DNA of 64,000 nt from Hofstenia miamia (lineage: Eukaryota; Xenacoelomorpha; Acoela; Hofsteniidae): positions 415,458-479,457 of the forward strand of contig CABFPE010000050.1 in the NCBI GenBank assembly GCA_900660155.1, in the 5' to 3' direction. Shown piece by piece: positions 12,030-23,868 of this stretch (position 1 is its first letter; each line of letters starts with the position of its first letter). Below the pieces are notes generated by a model. The model did not search any database, was not told where the DNA came from, and was given only the letters and a program-made list of their open reading frames with translations. The position numbers were made by a program, and so were the translations under genes.

Positions 12030-12365
12030 GCAGAATTTAGTTTTTTAACCCCAAGCAGGAATGTAGTGTTGAAGATTTTTACTAAATTGTATTGTTGTGC
12101 TTAAGGTAATTGAAAAGTTTAACAATTTTTAAAAATGGTCAAGTCCAAATCCCATGAGAGCAACAACGCATCTTAAATATTTCTTTTTATATAGATAGAC
12201 CACCCGATTCCGCAAAGACCCGCTCAATACAATTAGAGGGGGCCGCTTAAAAAATGAGTCAGTTCAGTGGATATCTTTATTATTTGTTGAATTATAAAGC
12301 TTAAAATTTTTACAAGACCCTTGAATTTGAAAAAATCTCCATATTAAATATTAATGATTTTCGAA
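12030..12365 (+). repeat. Interspersed repeat family R1, copy a
   Basis: Shares the order of blocks with three other copies (22.3, 27.3 and 55.6 kb): CCCATGAGAGCAACAAC, then ATAGATAGACCACCC, then GTGGATATCTT and an A/T-rich tail. Divergence among copies is high, so the family is old. No coding sequence and no terminal repeats identified; class unknown. Borders are approximate. Confidence 0.5.
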
Positions 12366-13967
12366 AATAGGTATTGAGGTCATTTTAATCCTATTTTCTA
12401 ATAAATCCTGCAAAGCTAATGTGTCCCGGTATATACATATTATTATTATATATATATATATATGTCATTTGAGCACTGGAGATTAGAAAATTAATTTTCA
12501 GAATACAAAGCGCTTATTGAGTAGAAATTTTTTATGCAAATACATTATTTATACTAGTTGACATTATTTTGGAATTGATAAAATCCTTTCCAAACAAATT
12601 TAATAGTGCGATAACTAATGATTTCAATATCTGAATGATGTCGTAATTAGGTTTGTCAATGCTTGACAGTTTTCTTTGCATTTCTGTTAAAGGTTTGACT
12701 ATGAAAAACAACATTCTTTATTAAGCACAAAAATCTAATATTTATATATTCAAGATATATGTAGCTACACTAAAAATTTGACATATGCTAGTTAAGAAAA
12801 TCCGATATAAATGTAATGCCTATTGCGACGAACAAACAATTTGAAATAAAAAATGGGATCTTTAGTTTCTAGAGACTATTATATGGTTTCCGCATGTCTT
12901 TTATATTATAGACAGAGAAAAGTCATTATTAAATAAAATTGAGGTTAATGCTGTTATCGTTAAACACGGCGACATACGATTGAGACGACAGCAGTTTAAT
13001 GGCTCTCAGATGCATTGAAAACTTAATATTTAATAACGCTGTATATTCTTGCTATAATTAACCCATTTAATTATTCAAAGATCATTCAACATAACATACA
13101 TTATGCATCAAATTTTCCTTGTCTTGCAAGTAGCATAGGTGACACTATTCAAATCAAGTGGTAGATTCAAACAAGTTTCTTCAATAACTCTTTCTGCTTC
13201 TTGCTTGTCACGCAATTCTTAACTCCCATCAAAGTGTTTGAATAATTCAATAATTGTCTCTTGCGATCTAAGATGTGAAATGCGCGGTTATTTTTATATA
13301 TCAATTCACATTATGCAATAATCGCAAGTCAAAATATAATGAAATACGTTGGCGTTATTTTACGTGGGCATGCCATTCTTGATAGAACAGGATGCTAAAC
13401 AAAGGCCATGGAGAGCCGAATCCAAATGTGACAAAACTCTTTAAACAATTGATTATAATTATTATCATTTGAAACTAATTTAATAATTTTTAGAGTGTTA
13501 TAAATTGTAGTATCGTTGGTAGCATTTAGAAATCTTTTAAGTGCGACCGAAATCATAAAAAAATTCTTTTTTAAAACTCTACACAAAAGTTGATTACATG
13601 TGGTTAACGTATGAAAATTCTGTTTGAGTTTTCTTGAAATACAACCCATTGCAATTTTGAATCACTAGACCAATGAATGTTCTCTAAATAAATTTTCTTG
13701 AGCTTCTCATTCCTAACCTAAAATGTATTAAAGAGTATTTTTTCAACAACCTTAAACCTATAATTTAATAAAGTATAGTGCTAATGTAATACTTACAGAA
13801 ACAAACTACGGTTTCTCCAAATTTTAAACCATTAACAACATAAATAAATATAGATAAATTAAAATATAAATTAAAAACAACATTAACAATATATATATAA
13901 GTTATTTTAAATCGATATAAACTTTCACTTTACTGATATAATTTCATCAATGCATATATATATATAT

Positions 13968-14007
<40 letters not shown>

Positions 14008-14484
14008 TATGTTAATGGACTTGCATTATAATTTCAAATGATTTAATATTTTCCCATTTTTAAATTCATTTTGTTGAATTTTCAAAATTTGTGCTTTCAT
14101 ATTTAAGTATTGCGATCATAGAAACCTTATTGAGATTTTATTTTTTTCACTTTTTATTATGTTAGTTGCAGTATTTAATTCTATATAACCTAAGGCATTA
14201 TTTTCATGATTAATTTGGCAAATGTATATTGAGAATTTTTGAAGTTGTCTTCCTTTAATGAGTATTTTACAAATGATACTTTATTGAAATGTTACTTACG
14301 ATTTTTCGAAAAAATAATCTCCACTTGCAAAATTAAATAAATTAAATCTTACATTCACATTAAATGTATGTATTGTTTTTTCTGCTGTTATGGTAACTGC
14401 TGATATACAGTGTAAATTACCTATATAGTATAATGCATAATTGATCATGCAGTCTGAAAAAACCGGATTTCAAGCTATATATAT
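12366..14484. other. AT-rich DNA with (TA)n arrays, nothing else recognised
   Basis: Contains a short (TA)n array at 12447-12463 and a long one at 13953-14003. Open frames on either strand have no family motif. Confidence 0.4.
13953..14003. repeat. (TA)n microsatellite, interrupted by CATG
   Basis: Two TA arrays separated by ACATGTA, about 50 bp in all. Confidence 0.9.
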
Positions 14485-14590
14485 TGTAGCATCGCTAGGG
14501 TGCACGGAAGTGAGAACTAAGAGAACGCGACTAGCTATTTCTTTATTTACAACCGAATTCGTCTGTTATGTACGGTAGTACAGAGCACCG
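14485..14590 (-). mobile_element. LTR fragment (fossil), 3' part
   Basis: On the minus strand it ends ...CTAGCGATGCTACA, matching the 3' end of the solo LTR at 26760-26938, with AATAAAG (a poly(A)-signal-like word) upstream. It is flanked on both sides by TA-rich DNA and its outer part is missing. Family: short LTR of the Ty3-like kind, tentative. Old, broken fragment with no internal coding region. Confidence 0.45.
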
Positions 14591-16406
14591 ATATATATAT
14601 ATATATATATATACATAAATCTACCATCAAACATTTTAAATTTTTTTTAGAGAAATGTAATTTCTATAAGGCGTCATAATTTTTTTGGAAATGCAAAATT
14701 TAGCAAAAATAATTCATTTTAGGCGTACAAATCTATTTTCACATACCTATTTGAAATTGAATAAAATTAGCCATATATTTGTATATTGCTGCAAAAAAAA
14801 TATGTAATCACATAGAATATAACATAGGCACCTGCCTTTTATGTGTATCTAATAATTTTGGTGAAAAGGACTGGCATACAAATTTTAAGAGGTTTTACGC
14901 TATGCACGGGTTTGTGGAATTCTAAAATTATATATATTTAAGATTGCATAATTGTATCATTTCAAAATTGACTATTATATAATTATAAAATGGTTTCTAC
15001 AAGCAAATCTTCTGAACGGCTAAATGTTTTCAAAGGGATATTGATAATCTACAGAGCCTAATCACAACTATGCGCAGAGAAAGTAAGACAGACCAAAACT
15101 ACAAAGTTACTTGGTATTAAGATTTGAGTGTGAAAACAAATCAATTCTTTCAAGTGGATACTTGCCAACTTTGGTTTTCTATCATAACACAATGTTTGCA
15201 ATCTTTGCTATTTTAATTTAGATTATAAACAGATTTAAAAACAATTTTGTAGAATTCCTGATTTGGAAGTTACTACGTAATATTTTTAAATTTCAGGTGA
15301 TTGAAATAATTTTAAATTTAATTTGATATTAATTAAAGAAAAGAACTGACATTTATGATTTATATTTTCTTTTTCAAATAAGGATATATTTTAACTATTA
15401 TCATTGAATTTGCCTAATTGAATCTGCAGAACTTAATAAAGTATAATGCATAAGCCCAAATCATGCTAAACATAGACCTTCCCGAATCTGGCCCGGGCGT
15501 TTACACACCCTGAATCAGAGGATTTTCGTTCCATTTATATGCCTAAAAACACGTTTTTTAATTTTCAATTTTTATGAATAATATAGTGTAAGACAGATAT
15601 TTATTAAAAATCTATCAATAGAAGTTGAAAAAACTAAATTGGATTATTCCGCTGCTAAAAAGAAATGTGAAATTTATAAACTAAAAAATCGAAATTTTTT
15701 TGTTCACTTTATAAATGCGAAAGCATTGATATTTTGTTCACAAGAATGCATTTGCAAATAAATATGTATATACAATTCAATCTGATATCATTTCATGTTG
15801 TATGATGTAAAGGCAAACAGAAAATTATGCAAAATGCAATCTAAACTATTTCCAAATATGTTGATATACTTTAAATTGTAGTTTATCTAAGATCTGTATA
15901 CTGACAGGTAATTTACCTTAAATTTGACTACGACCCCCGCTGTTGCCAGCCCATATTTCTGGGATCTACGTGTGTAACTTTTAATAAATATTCCCTTATA
16001 TAAATTTAAATGACGTTATTTGTTCGACATTTGTTTACGCAAAGTGGTGGTTTACTAGACATTAATTAATGATTCCGTTCACATCAGACGAAGAAATAAA
16101 TAGCAGTCTATAAATTCTGTCGGTCGAACTGGAAGTGTGTTAATTCTCATGCTCTTTACCAAATCGCATCAACTTTGTTAACACCGTTTTTCCAAAATTA
16201 AAGGAAATTCGATGCTCTGGGAGCTTGTAAATAGCCACTGGCAATGTTTGAAAACAATCAGGTTATTTATGAGTGTTGATGAAATTAACTTGTGTTTCTA
16301 AATCTTGTAGTCATCCATCTTCTGGTCTAACAAAAATCCAATTTCCAAAATTTTTATAATGAATTGAATTGAAAACTATATATTTAATGGCAGATTCTTA
16401 TTTTAG
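14591..16406. other. AT-rich intron-like DNA before the loop A exon
   Basis: Opens with a (TA)n array (14591-14613). Small GC-richer patches near 15480 and 15930 carry no recognisable exon or transposon end. The small exon expected between the N-terminal and loop A exons was not found here. Confidence 0.4.
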
Positions 16407-16544
16407 GCAAAAGTGACAGGGCGATATCTTCCAGACAATATTTGGTATCCAGACACATACTTTCTCCTGGTCAGAGGACTGGAGTACAGTAACGAGGAGC
16501 AATACATAGTATTTAACAGAAGTCTCATTGAATACAATAGAAAG
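16407..16544 (+). CDS. Cys-loop ligand-gated anion channel, loop A exon
   Basis: Encodes 46 residues of the extracellular ligand-binding domain of a pentameric ligand-gated channel subunit at the plasma membrane. Key motif: I-W-Y-P-D-T-Y-F, the loop A signature W-x-P-D-T-x-F of GABA-A, glycine and glutamate-gated chloride receptors, followed after about 25 residues by F-N-R-S-L-I-E-Y-N-R-K, which sits where the family has ...G-x-V-L-Y-S-x-R just before the Cys-loop. Borders: acceptor TTATTTTAG (AG at 16405-16406) and donor GTAAAA at 16545; 138 bp, phase 0 at both ends. Vertebrate homologues encode this inside a longer exon. The next exon in protein order is the one at 22007-22258, which lies on the opposite strand. 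The ligand cannot be predicted. Confidence 0.88.
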
Positions 16545-18279
16545 GTAAAAACCCCTTTTTAATCATTTGCTTCCTGCTACGACCTTAGAATATTAAGCAG
16601 TTCAATATCTTAAAAGCTTTTATTTGGAAACATCTTATTTAGTTTTATAAGACAATGATAAACATAGGGTACATTTTCTCTCCAAAATCATCCGGATGTC
16701 TTTTCTAACCTGATTTTTACTATAGAAAAAACATTTCATCTCTCCAATCCAATTGTTCATTCGAAGACTTCTTTTTAACATTTTTGTTATAATATTATAC
16801 AAGAACTAAACTATTGGTCCTGCCTGCCCAGTGTGGTCCATGGCTTAATACGCTCATGCCTATCTCTGTAAAACACTTTCAAAATAAGAATAATAGAACT
16901 TGTAGGTATTCGAAATTCATATAGTACATACGAGTAGTAAGTGCAGAGAAATATATCAATATTAATTTAGACAATATTCCTTAATCTTTAATCAGAGATT
17001 TTTACAATCCAACAAAATTGTTTTATCTGCAGACAATAAATTTCCTTATATTCCTAAATTTTAATATAGGTGAGGCCCTAGGTTAGTTTATTGATGCATG
17101 CTAATGAAAATCTTCGTTTCAAATGGGAACATTGATAGAAACTCATCAGTATATGGTTTACATTCACAATTTCGGAGTTTATCCTGCATAAGTTTAGTCA
17201 TAGTTTCGCAGACGACCTTCAGAACATAAAATATCTACCAAAATATTAAATCACTTAAAGATTTGTGATGATGATAAAATTAATTATGTTGTCTTATGTA
17301 AAATTCAACAACATCATTTGACATTAAAAGCAGCTGAATCTTATTGCATACTGCTATTAAATACCGACGATATTTACAAGACTATATTTTTGAAAATATC
17401 TTCTCATTGATTCTGTATCTTACATTATTGTACATACACATGTGCATCAAATTTTGCATTTACAGTGCTTAGTACTGATATTATGATTTTGAAATTTCTT
17501 GAGAATGAAATTTTTTATTTTTCAACATTTCCTATTAACATTTCCCCTTCCAATCAATATTTGCAATTCTTCACAAGTTGAAATTCTTCACCTGTTGTAA
17601 TTGAGAAATACTTGGAGTTGCCATGTAATTTTTATTGTGTTTCTTAGGCATGATCTTTACTGTATCGGTATGAAAAAGTTATGAAATATAATAATTGCAG
17701 GAAATCCATGACTAATAGAAATCTGAATTTATTACAGAAATCAAATAAATTTATCTTTGCGTGGAGAGATCTGAGGAAGAAATTTTACGGTTTATTATTC
17801 AATTGCACTTGATACCTGCAATTATGACGTTGTAAAAGACTTAGTGAACTAAATAAAACCTTTCCCCATCATATTTGACGGATTTATCGACAAAATGTCT
17901 CCAGAGTGTTTATCTGTCAGTATTTTTAATCGAGATCTCACATGAGATTTGCACTGATCAGCATTCAAATTTAACTACGTAAGGTGAGCAGAATTTATTA
18001 AAATACATCATATGGTACTGTTTAAGAACAGTAATCAATAACTAGAAGTTATCGCAATTCAGATAAACAATGATAAACATTATGAAAATGTATAATATAT
18101 ATTGTAAGAAATTGCCTTTGGCCAAAAAGGTTTCTTACTCTACTCACCCATACATAAGAATGAAGAAATTTTCTTTGCTGCTATTCAAGTATTTTAAAAA
18201 GTGTCAAGATTATATACTAATACTTGAAGCATTTTATTCGTTGCTATTTTTAAAAAATTTTTTAATTAGGCAGCCTGCT
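16545..18279. other. Intron of the receptor gene
   Basis: AT-rich DNA between the loop A exon and the first assembly gap. No further exon or element was recognised. Confidence 0.5.
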
Positions 18280-19329
18280 ATATATATACATGTATATATA
18301 TATATATANNNNNNNNNNNNNNNNNNNNNNNNNNNNNNNNNNNNNNNNNNNNNNNNNNNNNNNNNNNNNNNNNNNNNNNNNNNNNNNNNNNNNNNNNNNN
18401 NNNNNNNNNNNNNNNNNNNNNNNNNNNNNNNNNNNNNNNNNNNNNNNNNNNNNNNNNNNNNNNNNNNNNNNNNNNNNNNNNNNNNNNNNNNNNNNNNNNN
18501 NNNNNNNNNNNNNNNNNNNNNNNNNNNNNNNNNNNNNNNNNNNNNNNNNNNNNNNNNNNNNNNNNNNNNNNNNNNNNNNNNNNNNNNNNNNNNNNNNNNN
18601 NNNNNNNNNNNNNNNNNNNNNNNNNNNNNNNNNNNNNNNNNNNNNNNNNNNNNNNNNNNNNNNNNNNNNNNNNNNNNNNNNNNNNNNNNNNNNNNNNNNN
18701 NNNNNNNNNNNNNNNNNNNNNNNNNNNNNNNNNNNNNNNNNNNNNNNNNNNNNNNNNNNNNNNNNNNNNNNNNNNNNNNNNNNNNNNNNNNNNNNNNNNN
18801 NNNNNNNNNNNNNNNNNNNNNNNNNNNNNNNNNNNNNNNNNNNNNNNNNNNNNNNNNNNNNNNNNNNNNNNNNNNNNNNNNNNNNNNNNNNNNNNNNNNN
18901 NNNNNNNNNNNNNNNNNNNNNNNNNNNNNNNNNNNNNNNNNNNNNNNNNNNNNNNNNNNNNNNNNNNNNNNNNNNNNNNNNNNNNNNNNNNNNNNNNNNN
19001 NNNNNNNNNNNNNNNNNNNNNNNNNNNNNNNNNNNNNNNNNNNNNNNNNNNNNNNNNNNNNNNNNNNNNNNNNNNNNNNNNNNNNNNNNNNNNNNNNNNN
19101 NNNNNNNNNNNNNNNNNNNNNNNNNNNNNNNNNNNNNNNNNNNNNNNNNNNNNNNNNNNNNNNNNNNNNNNNNNNNNNNNNNNNNNNNNNNNNNNNNNNN
19201 NNNNNNNNNNNNNNNNNNNNNNNNNNNNNNNNNNNNNNNNNNNNNNNNNNNNNNNNNNNNNNNNNNNNNNNNNNNNNNNNNNNNNNNNNNNNNNNNNNNN
19301 NNNNNNNNATATATATATATATATATATA
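18280..19329. other. Assembly gap of 1000 N inside a (TA)n array
   Basis: N run at 18309-19308, exactly 1000 bases, with TA repeats directly on both sides. The round number marks a gap of unknown true size. A TA array reads the same on both strands, so it gives no help in orienting the contigs it joins. Confidence 0.97.
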
Positions 19330-20135
19330 CAGGCATTCTCTATTACATTTAAATCAGGGGAATTACCGAGCCAATCAGTAAGGAAGGTTTAGCCATTTGC
19401 TTCTAACCAAGGCTTCAACTACTGCATGACCATCTTAGAGTTGTGTGTAGGAGCTCCATCGTGCTGAAAAATAGTGGCATGCATTTGCGGCATCCACAGA
19501 GGGAGTTTCTCCTGTAATAACTCCAAGTAAGACTCAGCTTTCACTGTCGTGTTAGGAGGAACAACCCATAAGCCGGCCCTTCCCATGGCAGTAATGTCAC
19601 CCCATATCATACAGGATGGTGATTGCTTCACTGATGGCACGACATTTCGTGATGTCATAATTGGTGAATTGTTTGAATGTCGACTCATCAGAAAACATGC
19701 AATTACTCCAGTATTATGCTATCCATGCTCGATATTTATTGCAAAATAAATAATAATCTGTCAAGAACATTCTTTGCGCTAAGCCTTGGCGCTCTTGCAG
19801 GGTGACATGCACGGAGGCCAAAATCAACTTGCAAGCGGCGTTGAATTGTTCTCAGTATGACATCATTGGATAGCTGCGCCTTGATTACAGGGGAGGTAGT
19901 TGTTGGAGTGGCAACACTAAGACGCCTAATCAAGACGTCAGTACGTGGTGTCGTACAACGAGACTTTCATTGTGTTTTTCTTGCAGCACATGACCAGTTT
20001 CGTTGTATCTTTTCAAGCAGCGGTGTACCACAAACTGGTTGACACCTAGCCGCTGGCCAATAGCTTTTTGTTTTCATCACGTAGAACAAACATCTGTGCT
20101 ACCTTTTCCGTTGATATGTTGCGATTTTTCACCAT
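19330..20135 (-). pseudogene. Tc1-like transposase relic
   Basis: Reading on the minus strand from an ATG at 20135: M-V-K-N-R-N-I-S-T-E-K-V, a helix-turn-helix A-I-G-Q-R-L-G-V-N-Q-x-V-V-H-R-C-L-K-R-Y-N-E-T-G, then R-T-I-Q-R-R-L, R-x-P-R-L-S-A-K-N, first catalytic Asp in F-S-D-E-S, M-I-W-G-D-I, second Asp in Q-H-D-G-A-P-T-H and the last acid in N-S-P-D-L-N-V-I-E-N. The pieces lie in different frames (shifts near 20060, 19935 and 19650), with stop codons near 19418 and 19388, so it is inactive. The relic breaks off one codon after the catalytic Glu at the (TA)n array and gap; no terminal repeats were found. As it stands 39 residues separate the last two acids, longer than Tc1 (34). Confidence 0.88.
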
Positions 20136-20329
20136 TTCTGACTTATAAGTAAAATGACTAATATATATAGTATAGTAGTTATATAACAACAAAATATAGA
20201 CACTGCAATTTGATTGGTGCAGAGTGTCGTAATCATGCGTACAAAGTGTGATTATGCATTCTTAGTGATGTGTGTAATGTGTATGTTTTCGTTTTTTTCA
20301 CATTATGCTAAATCATTGCCCGGGACTAT
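20136..20329. other. Short AT-rich spacer
   Basis: May include the decayed 5' end and inverted repeat of the Tc1-like relic, but no matching right end survives to test this. Confidence 0.3.
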
Positions 20330-20353
20330 ATATATATATATATATATATATAT
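20330..20353. repeat. (TA)n microsatellite at the LINE truncation point
   Basis: A pure TA run joining unrelated upstream DNA to LINE coding sequence. Confidence 0.9.
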
Positions 20354-21171
20354 TGACAATTATACCTGTCTTATAAGTACTGATATAAATGCCTTTAATG
20401 CAACTAACAATCTCCAAAATGACATCGAAAATTTAACCAATTATTTATCAAATATTCAATAAAAAGCAAATACTGAAAAAAAACACAATTTATAATATTC
20501 TCTCTTAAGATATACAAAAATCTCACAAAAAACATTGAACTTAATATAAATCATGTACCAATAAAGCAAAGCGAGTCTATTAACTATTTAAATGTTCAAA
20601 TTGACAATGATTTAAATTTCGAACAATTCTTAATGACTAAATTAAAAAAATGGCTTCTGAAGTTAGATATCGTTATCATCTTCGAAATATATTAAATACA
20701 TACTGACAAACAATTAATAAATGCACTCTGCTTATCGCACTTTCAACACTGTTCATTTCTTTTTACAAGTATAAGTTCAAAATATCGCATCGTTTTGTCT
20801 AAAACTTTCAATTGATTCCTTAAAACACTCAATTTCGCGCAAAAACATAACAATGCATCCGATTATATCTTATACTTAGATAAACATTACAATAGCTTTC
20901 ACCACACAGCAACTAAGATATGGAATAACTTAGATCATGAAATTCAAATCGAAAAAAATAACAAGAAATTCAGAATAAATCGCGAACATTCCCTTTTAAC
21001 AGACAATAATTCCAACAGCAATAACATATTACACTCATTCGGAAATTTTTTACAGTACTAAAAAATCCTAACACACACATACACACTTTTATATTATATA
21101 TAATTTATTATTATTTTTTATATAGCTTGTAGTTTATAGTTTTGTACTAGTAACCTTCAGCAATAAATTTG

Positions 21172-21222
<51 letters not shown>
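20354..21222 (+). mobile_element. 5'-truncated LINE, reverse transcriptase C-terminal part and (ATT)n tail
   Basis: Reading along the plus strand: T-C-L-I-S-T-D (the residues that follow the YADD box in reverse transcriptases), L-Q-N-D-I-E-N-L-T-N-Y-L, then Y-L-N-V-Q-I-D-N-D-L-N-F, L-x-L-S-H-F-Q-H-C and, near the end, A-T-K-I-W-N-N-L-D-H-E-I. This is the order of the thumb and C-terminal region of Jockey/CR1-type non-LTR elements. A short UTR with AATAAA follows, then (ATT)n from 21173. Several frame changes and stops (for example at 20459 and near 20695) show it is dead. The 5' part is missing: the element begins at a (TA)n array within the catalytic domain. The clade cannot be fixed. Confidence 0.8.
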
Positions 21223-21223
<1 letters not shown>

Positions 21224-22006
21224 TCAAATAATATGTTGAAAAATTTCAATTGATTTATATCAATACCCTAAATATATAAGTATTCAAAACATGGCAACTT
21301 TTATTCATGCCTGATTTCCTATGCAAAATATTTGTGATCAGTTGATTACATGCATTTTAAACTATAAAAATTACAACCTTGGACTTTCTTTTATGAGCAT
21401 GTGTTTATATGCAAAATATAAAATTATGATAATAAACATTAGTAATTTTATAAAAAAAGAGTAATGTATCCATGTATGCAACTATTCTATATTTTCATCG
21501 AGTATCTTTTTCCCAAATAGCATACTTTGAAGAGAGCAAAATTTGATAAAATCTGATAAGCTTAACTTTAATGATAATTACTTAGTCTTAGAATAAATAT
21601 AAATATAATATATATATATATATATATATATTTGTATTCATATATTTAATAAGGCCCTTTGAAACTAACTCAAAGAAAATGTCTTAAGATAGCTAGTTGA
21701 AGGTTATTGAATTTTTGCTACTTTATCTAAAAGAAGACTTTGGGACTCGCTCGCTAAAATAGATTCATTGAAGTTTGCGTATTTTAGATAAAATATCATT
21801 GGTGTTGGAAAGTGCTTAGGTAAAGTTTGAAATTTTTAACGCTTGAATCAATAACCACAGGAGTTACCATATGAGATTAATAGTCTTGTTTCTTGAATAT
21901 AGTCGAAGATAAAATTGATACATTTATGCGATTTTTCAAATCCTGTTAAATTAATATTTTTGGGCAAATGTTAAAAATATGATATAAAGCATGGGATGTA
22001 GCTTAC
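21223..22006. other. AT-rich DNA, intron-like, with (TA)n at 21608-21630
   Basis: On the minus strand this lies just downstream of the Cys-loop exon. The short exon expected next (the strand before M1, with an R-x-x-G-Y-Y-like motif) was looked for here and not found. Confidence 0.4.
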
Positions 22007-22258
22007 TTTTAAGGAAGAATAATTTTTGTCTGCATATGTCAATTGATGAACAGTGGCATCGTACTTCTCGAAGAAGAACCCCATCTGTTCAGCACGGTTG
22101 TTCTTTCGATCCACAAATACTTCTTCCCCATGTGTATTCATCCACTTATAGACTAGTTCTAATTCGGAGTATGAAAACGACGTTACTACCAAAGTGCATT
22201 TAGTGACGTCAAATGGGAAAAGCTGTACATTTGGACTACAAGGAGTTTTTAGTTTAGT
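22007..22258 (-). CDS. Cys-loop ligand-gated channel, Cys-loop / loop B / loop C exon
   Basis: Encodes 84 residues of the extracellular domain. Seen in order: the disulphide loop C-S-P-N-V-Q-L-F-P-F-D-V-T-K-C with exactly 13 residues between the cysteines and the diagnostic F-P-F-D; loop B region S-F-S-Y-S-E-L-E-L-V-Y-K-W; then loop C T-Y-A-D-K-N-Y-S-S-L-K, matching the family's T-x-x-G-x-Y-S-x-L. Borders on the minus strand: acceptor TTACTTCTTTAG (before 22258) and donor GTAAGC (22006-22001); phase 0 at both ends. It joins cleanly to the loop A exon (...I-E-Y-N-R-K | T-K-L-K-T-P-C...) and precedes the M1 exon after a short missing piece, yet those exons lie on the plus strand. Odd: S-P-N replaces the usual P-M-D/P-M-N after the first Cys. 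It could instead belong to a separate paralogue. Confidence 0.92.
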
Positions 22259-22319
22259 CTAAAGAAGTAATAGTTACTCATAAATTCTTGTAGATTTATT
22301 AATTTAATTAATTAAAAAT

Positions 22320-22865
22320 TTCATCAAAAACTGCTCAAAAAATATCTTAATCTTAAACAGTCTGGTGTTCTTTTAAAAGGACAAACTGTTTAGTCACATT
22401 TACAAAGAATTTTCTGTAAACCCATTAACAAATTTGGAAATTGCGAGGCATGGACACTGCTATTGGTGAACGTTTTTGAATGTAGTTGGAAATTTGCATC
22501 AACTTGTATTTCTGTCGAAAGATTAAAAATATATCTTTGAAAATTCCAATTTTTTCAAAATATGAAAATTCTATCCATATCTAATGTCAGGTAAATATAA
22601 AGTTTTAGGCCCGTGAGATCAACAACAAATTTTGACATTTTTATGTAGATACACCTCTCAAACAAGATCAGAGGTCGGTAATGCGAAAGAGTTTTCGCTC
22701 AATATCACGCCTCAATGGAACCACGACTAAGAGCAATTTAAGAACAAAATGAAGCACTCCTCTATCCAATAGTACTTTAAAATTGTGGATATCTTAATTA
22801 GTTTTAGAGTTATGCACATTTAAAATTTTTTTTCCAGGACCATGGTTTTTCAAAATTTCTTAGGC
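22320..22865 (+). repeat. Interspersed repeat family R1, copy b
   Basis: Shares long collinear similarity with copy c (27.3 kb): AGGCATGGACAC-x-x-CTATTGGTGAACG, AAAGTTTTAGGCCCGTGAGA, TGTAGATACACCTCTCAA, CACTCCTCTA and ATATCTTAATTAGTTTTAGAGTTA. Same orientation as the other copies. Borders approximate. Confidence 0.6.
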
Positions 22866-23860
22866 TGTTTAAGGTCAAGATATGCATAAACTCGAAAAAA
22901 GATGTATTACATGTATTACATCTAAGTATTTTAGAAATATTATTTTATATATTTTTTAAATTGAAGTTAGTTTTCATACAAACACGGGCTTAAGTGGTTT
23001 AACTCAGGCAGGTTTTGAGGACATTCTAAGTGGTTCTTTTCAATTTTAAGCTTATCCTTAATTCTATTAACGGCATATGCCGAAGGCAATATTTGGGGAA
23101 TGCTTGAGAAGTATTTTTCTAAGGATCATATCAATATGTATCAAATTTGGATTAGTCTGACTTTTGTCATTCTATTGTTATACCTATTGTTGTTCAGATG
23201 CTGGATGGCTAAGCTTTCAGAAAAATTAATTAATATCAAATGTCATCTATATATAAGTCTTTTGTCTTGTAATCATTTATAGTTGCCTTTCATGTAAACT
23301 GTGTTTGAATTATAAAAACCTGCATTGAAAAATGTTCTTTATTCAAATTCTAACATCAAAGGTCAAGAGAACAAAATAATTAAAGTGCAGTATGTGTGTA
23401 TTATTTGTTCATAAAAAGCAGATGAATCTACGGAAATGAGTTCTTGTATCCATTTCGCAAAAAGAAACCCTTCTAAATAATAAATGAAAAACCAATGACC
23501 AATCCAGCTGTTACAGTTGCATACACATAAAAGGTTTGCACTTATGTGGAACACAATCACACCTAAACATTATATTGCAGAAACATCTTCAAATAAATAA
23601 TGTATCGAATTATAGGAACTATGATATATTAATCAATGGTCTTCAAAGTCTGTTTGGATTACTAAATTAATATGGTATTTTCAATTGTATGTTCAGTTGG
23701 TTTCTGAATATTGTAGACTTTTCCATTTGAACAGTAATTGTATTAATGTTCATAAAATGAAATCAAAATTATTCATTTTTCTAATATATCCTGTTAAAGG
23801 AAACCATTGAATTTTAGGGAATATTTATGTAAAGCGCATGATTTTCTACTAGAGGAAACT
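22866..23860. other. AT-rich intron-like DNA, nothing recognised
   Basis: No exon, RNA gene or element end could be supported on either strand. Confidence 0.4.
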
Positions 23861-23868
23861 GTCTAACT

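Noticed and set aside
18070-19392. Long open frames across 18070-19392 and 38419-39623
   Set aside because: They consist almost wholly of N and flanking TA repeats (Ile-Tyr runs); no protein is encoded.
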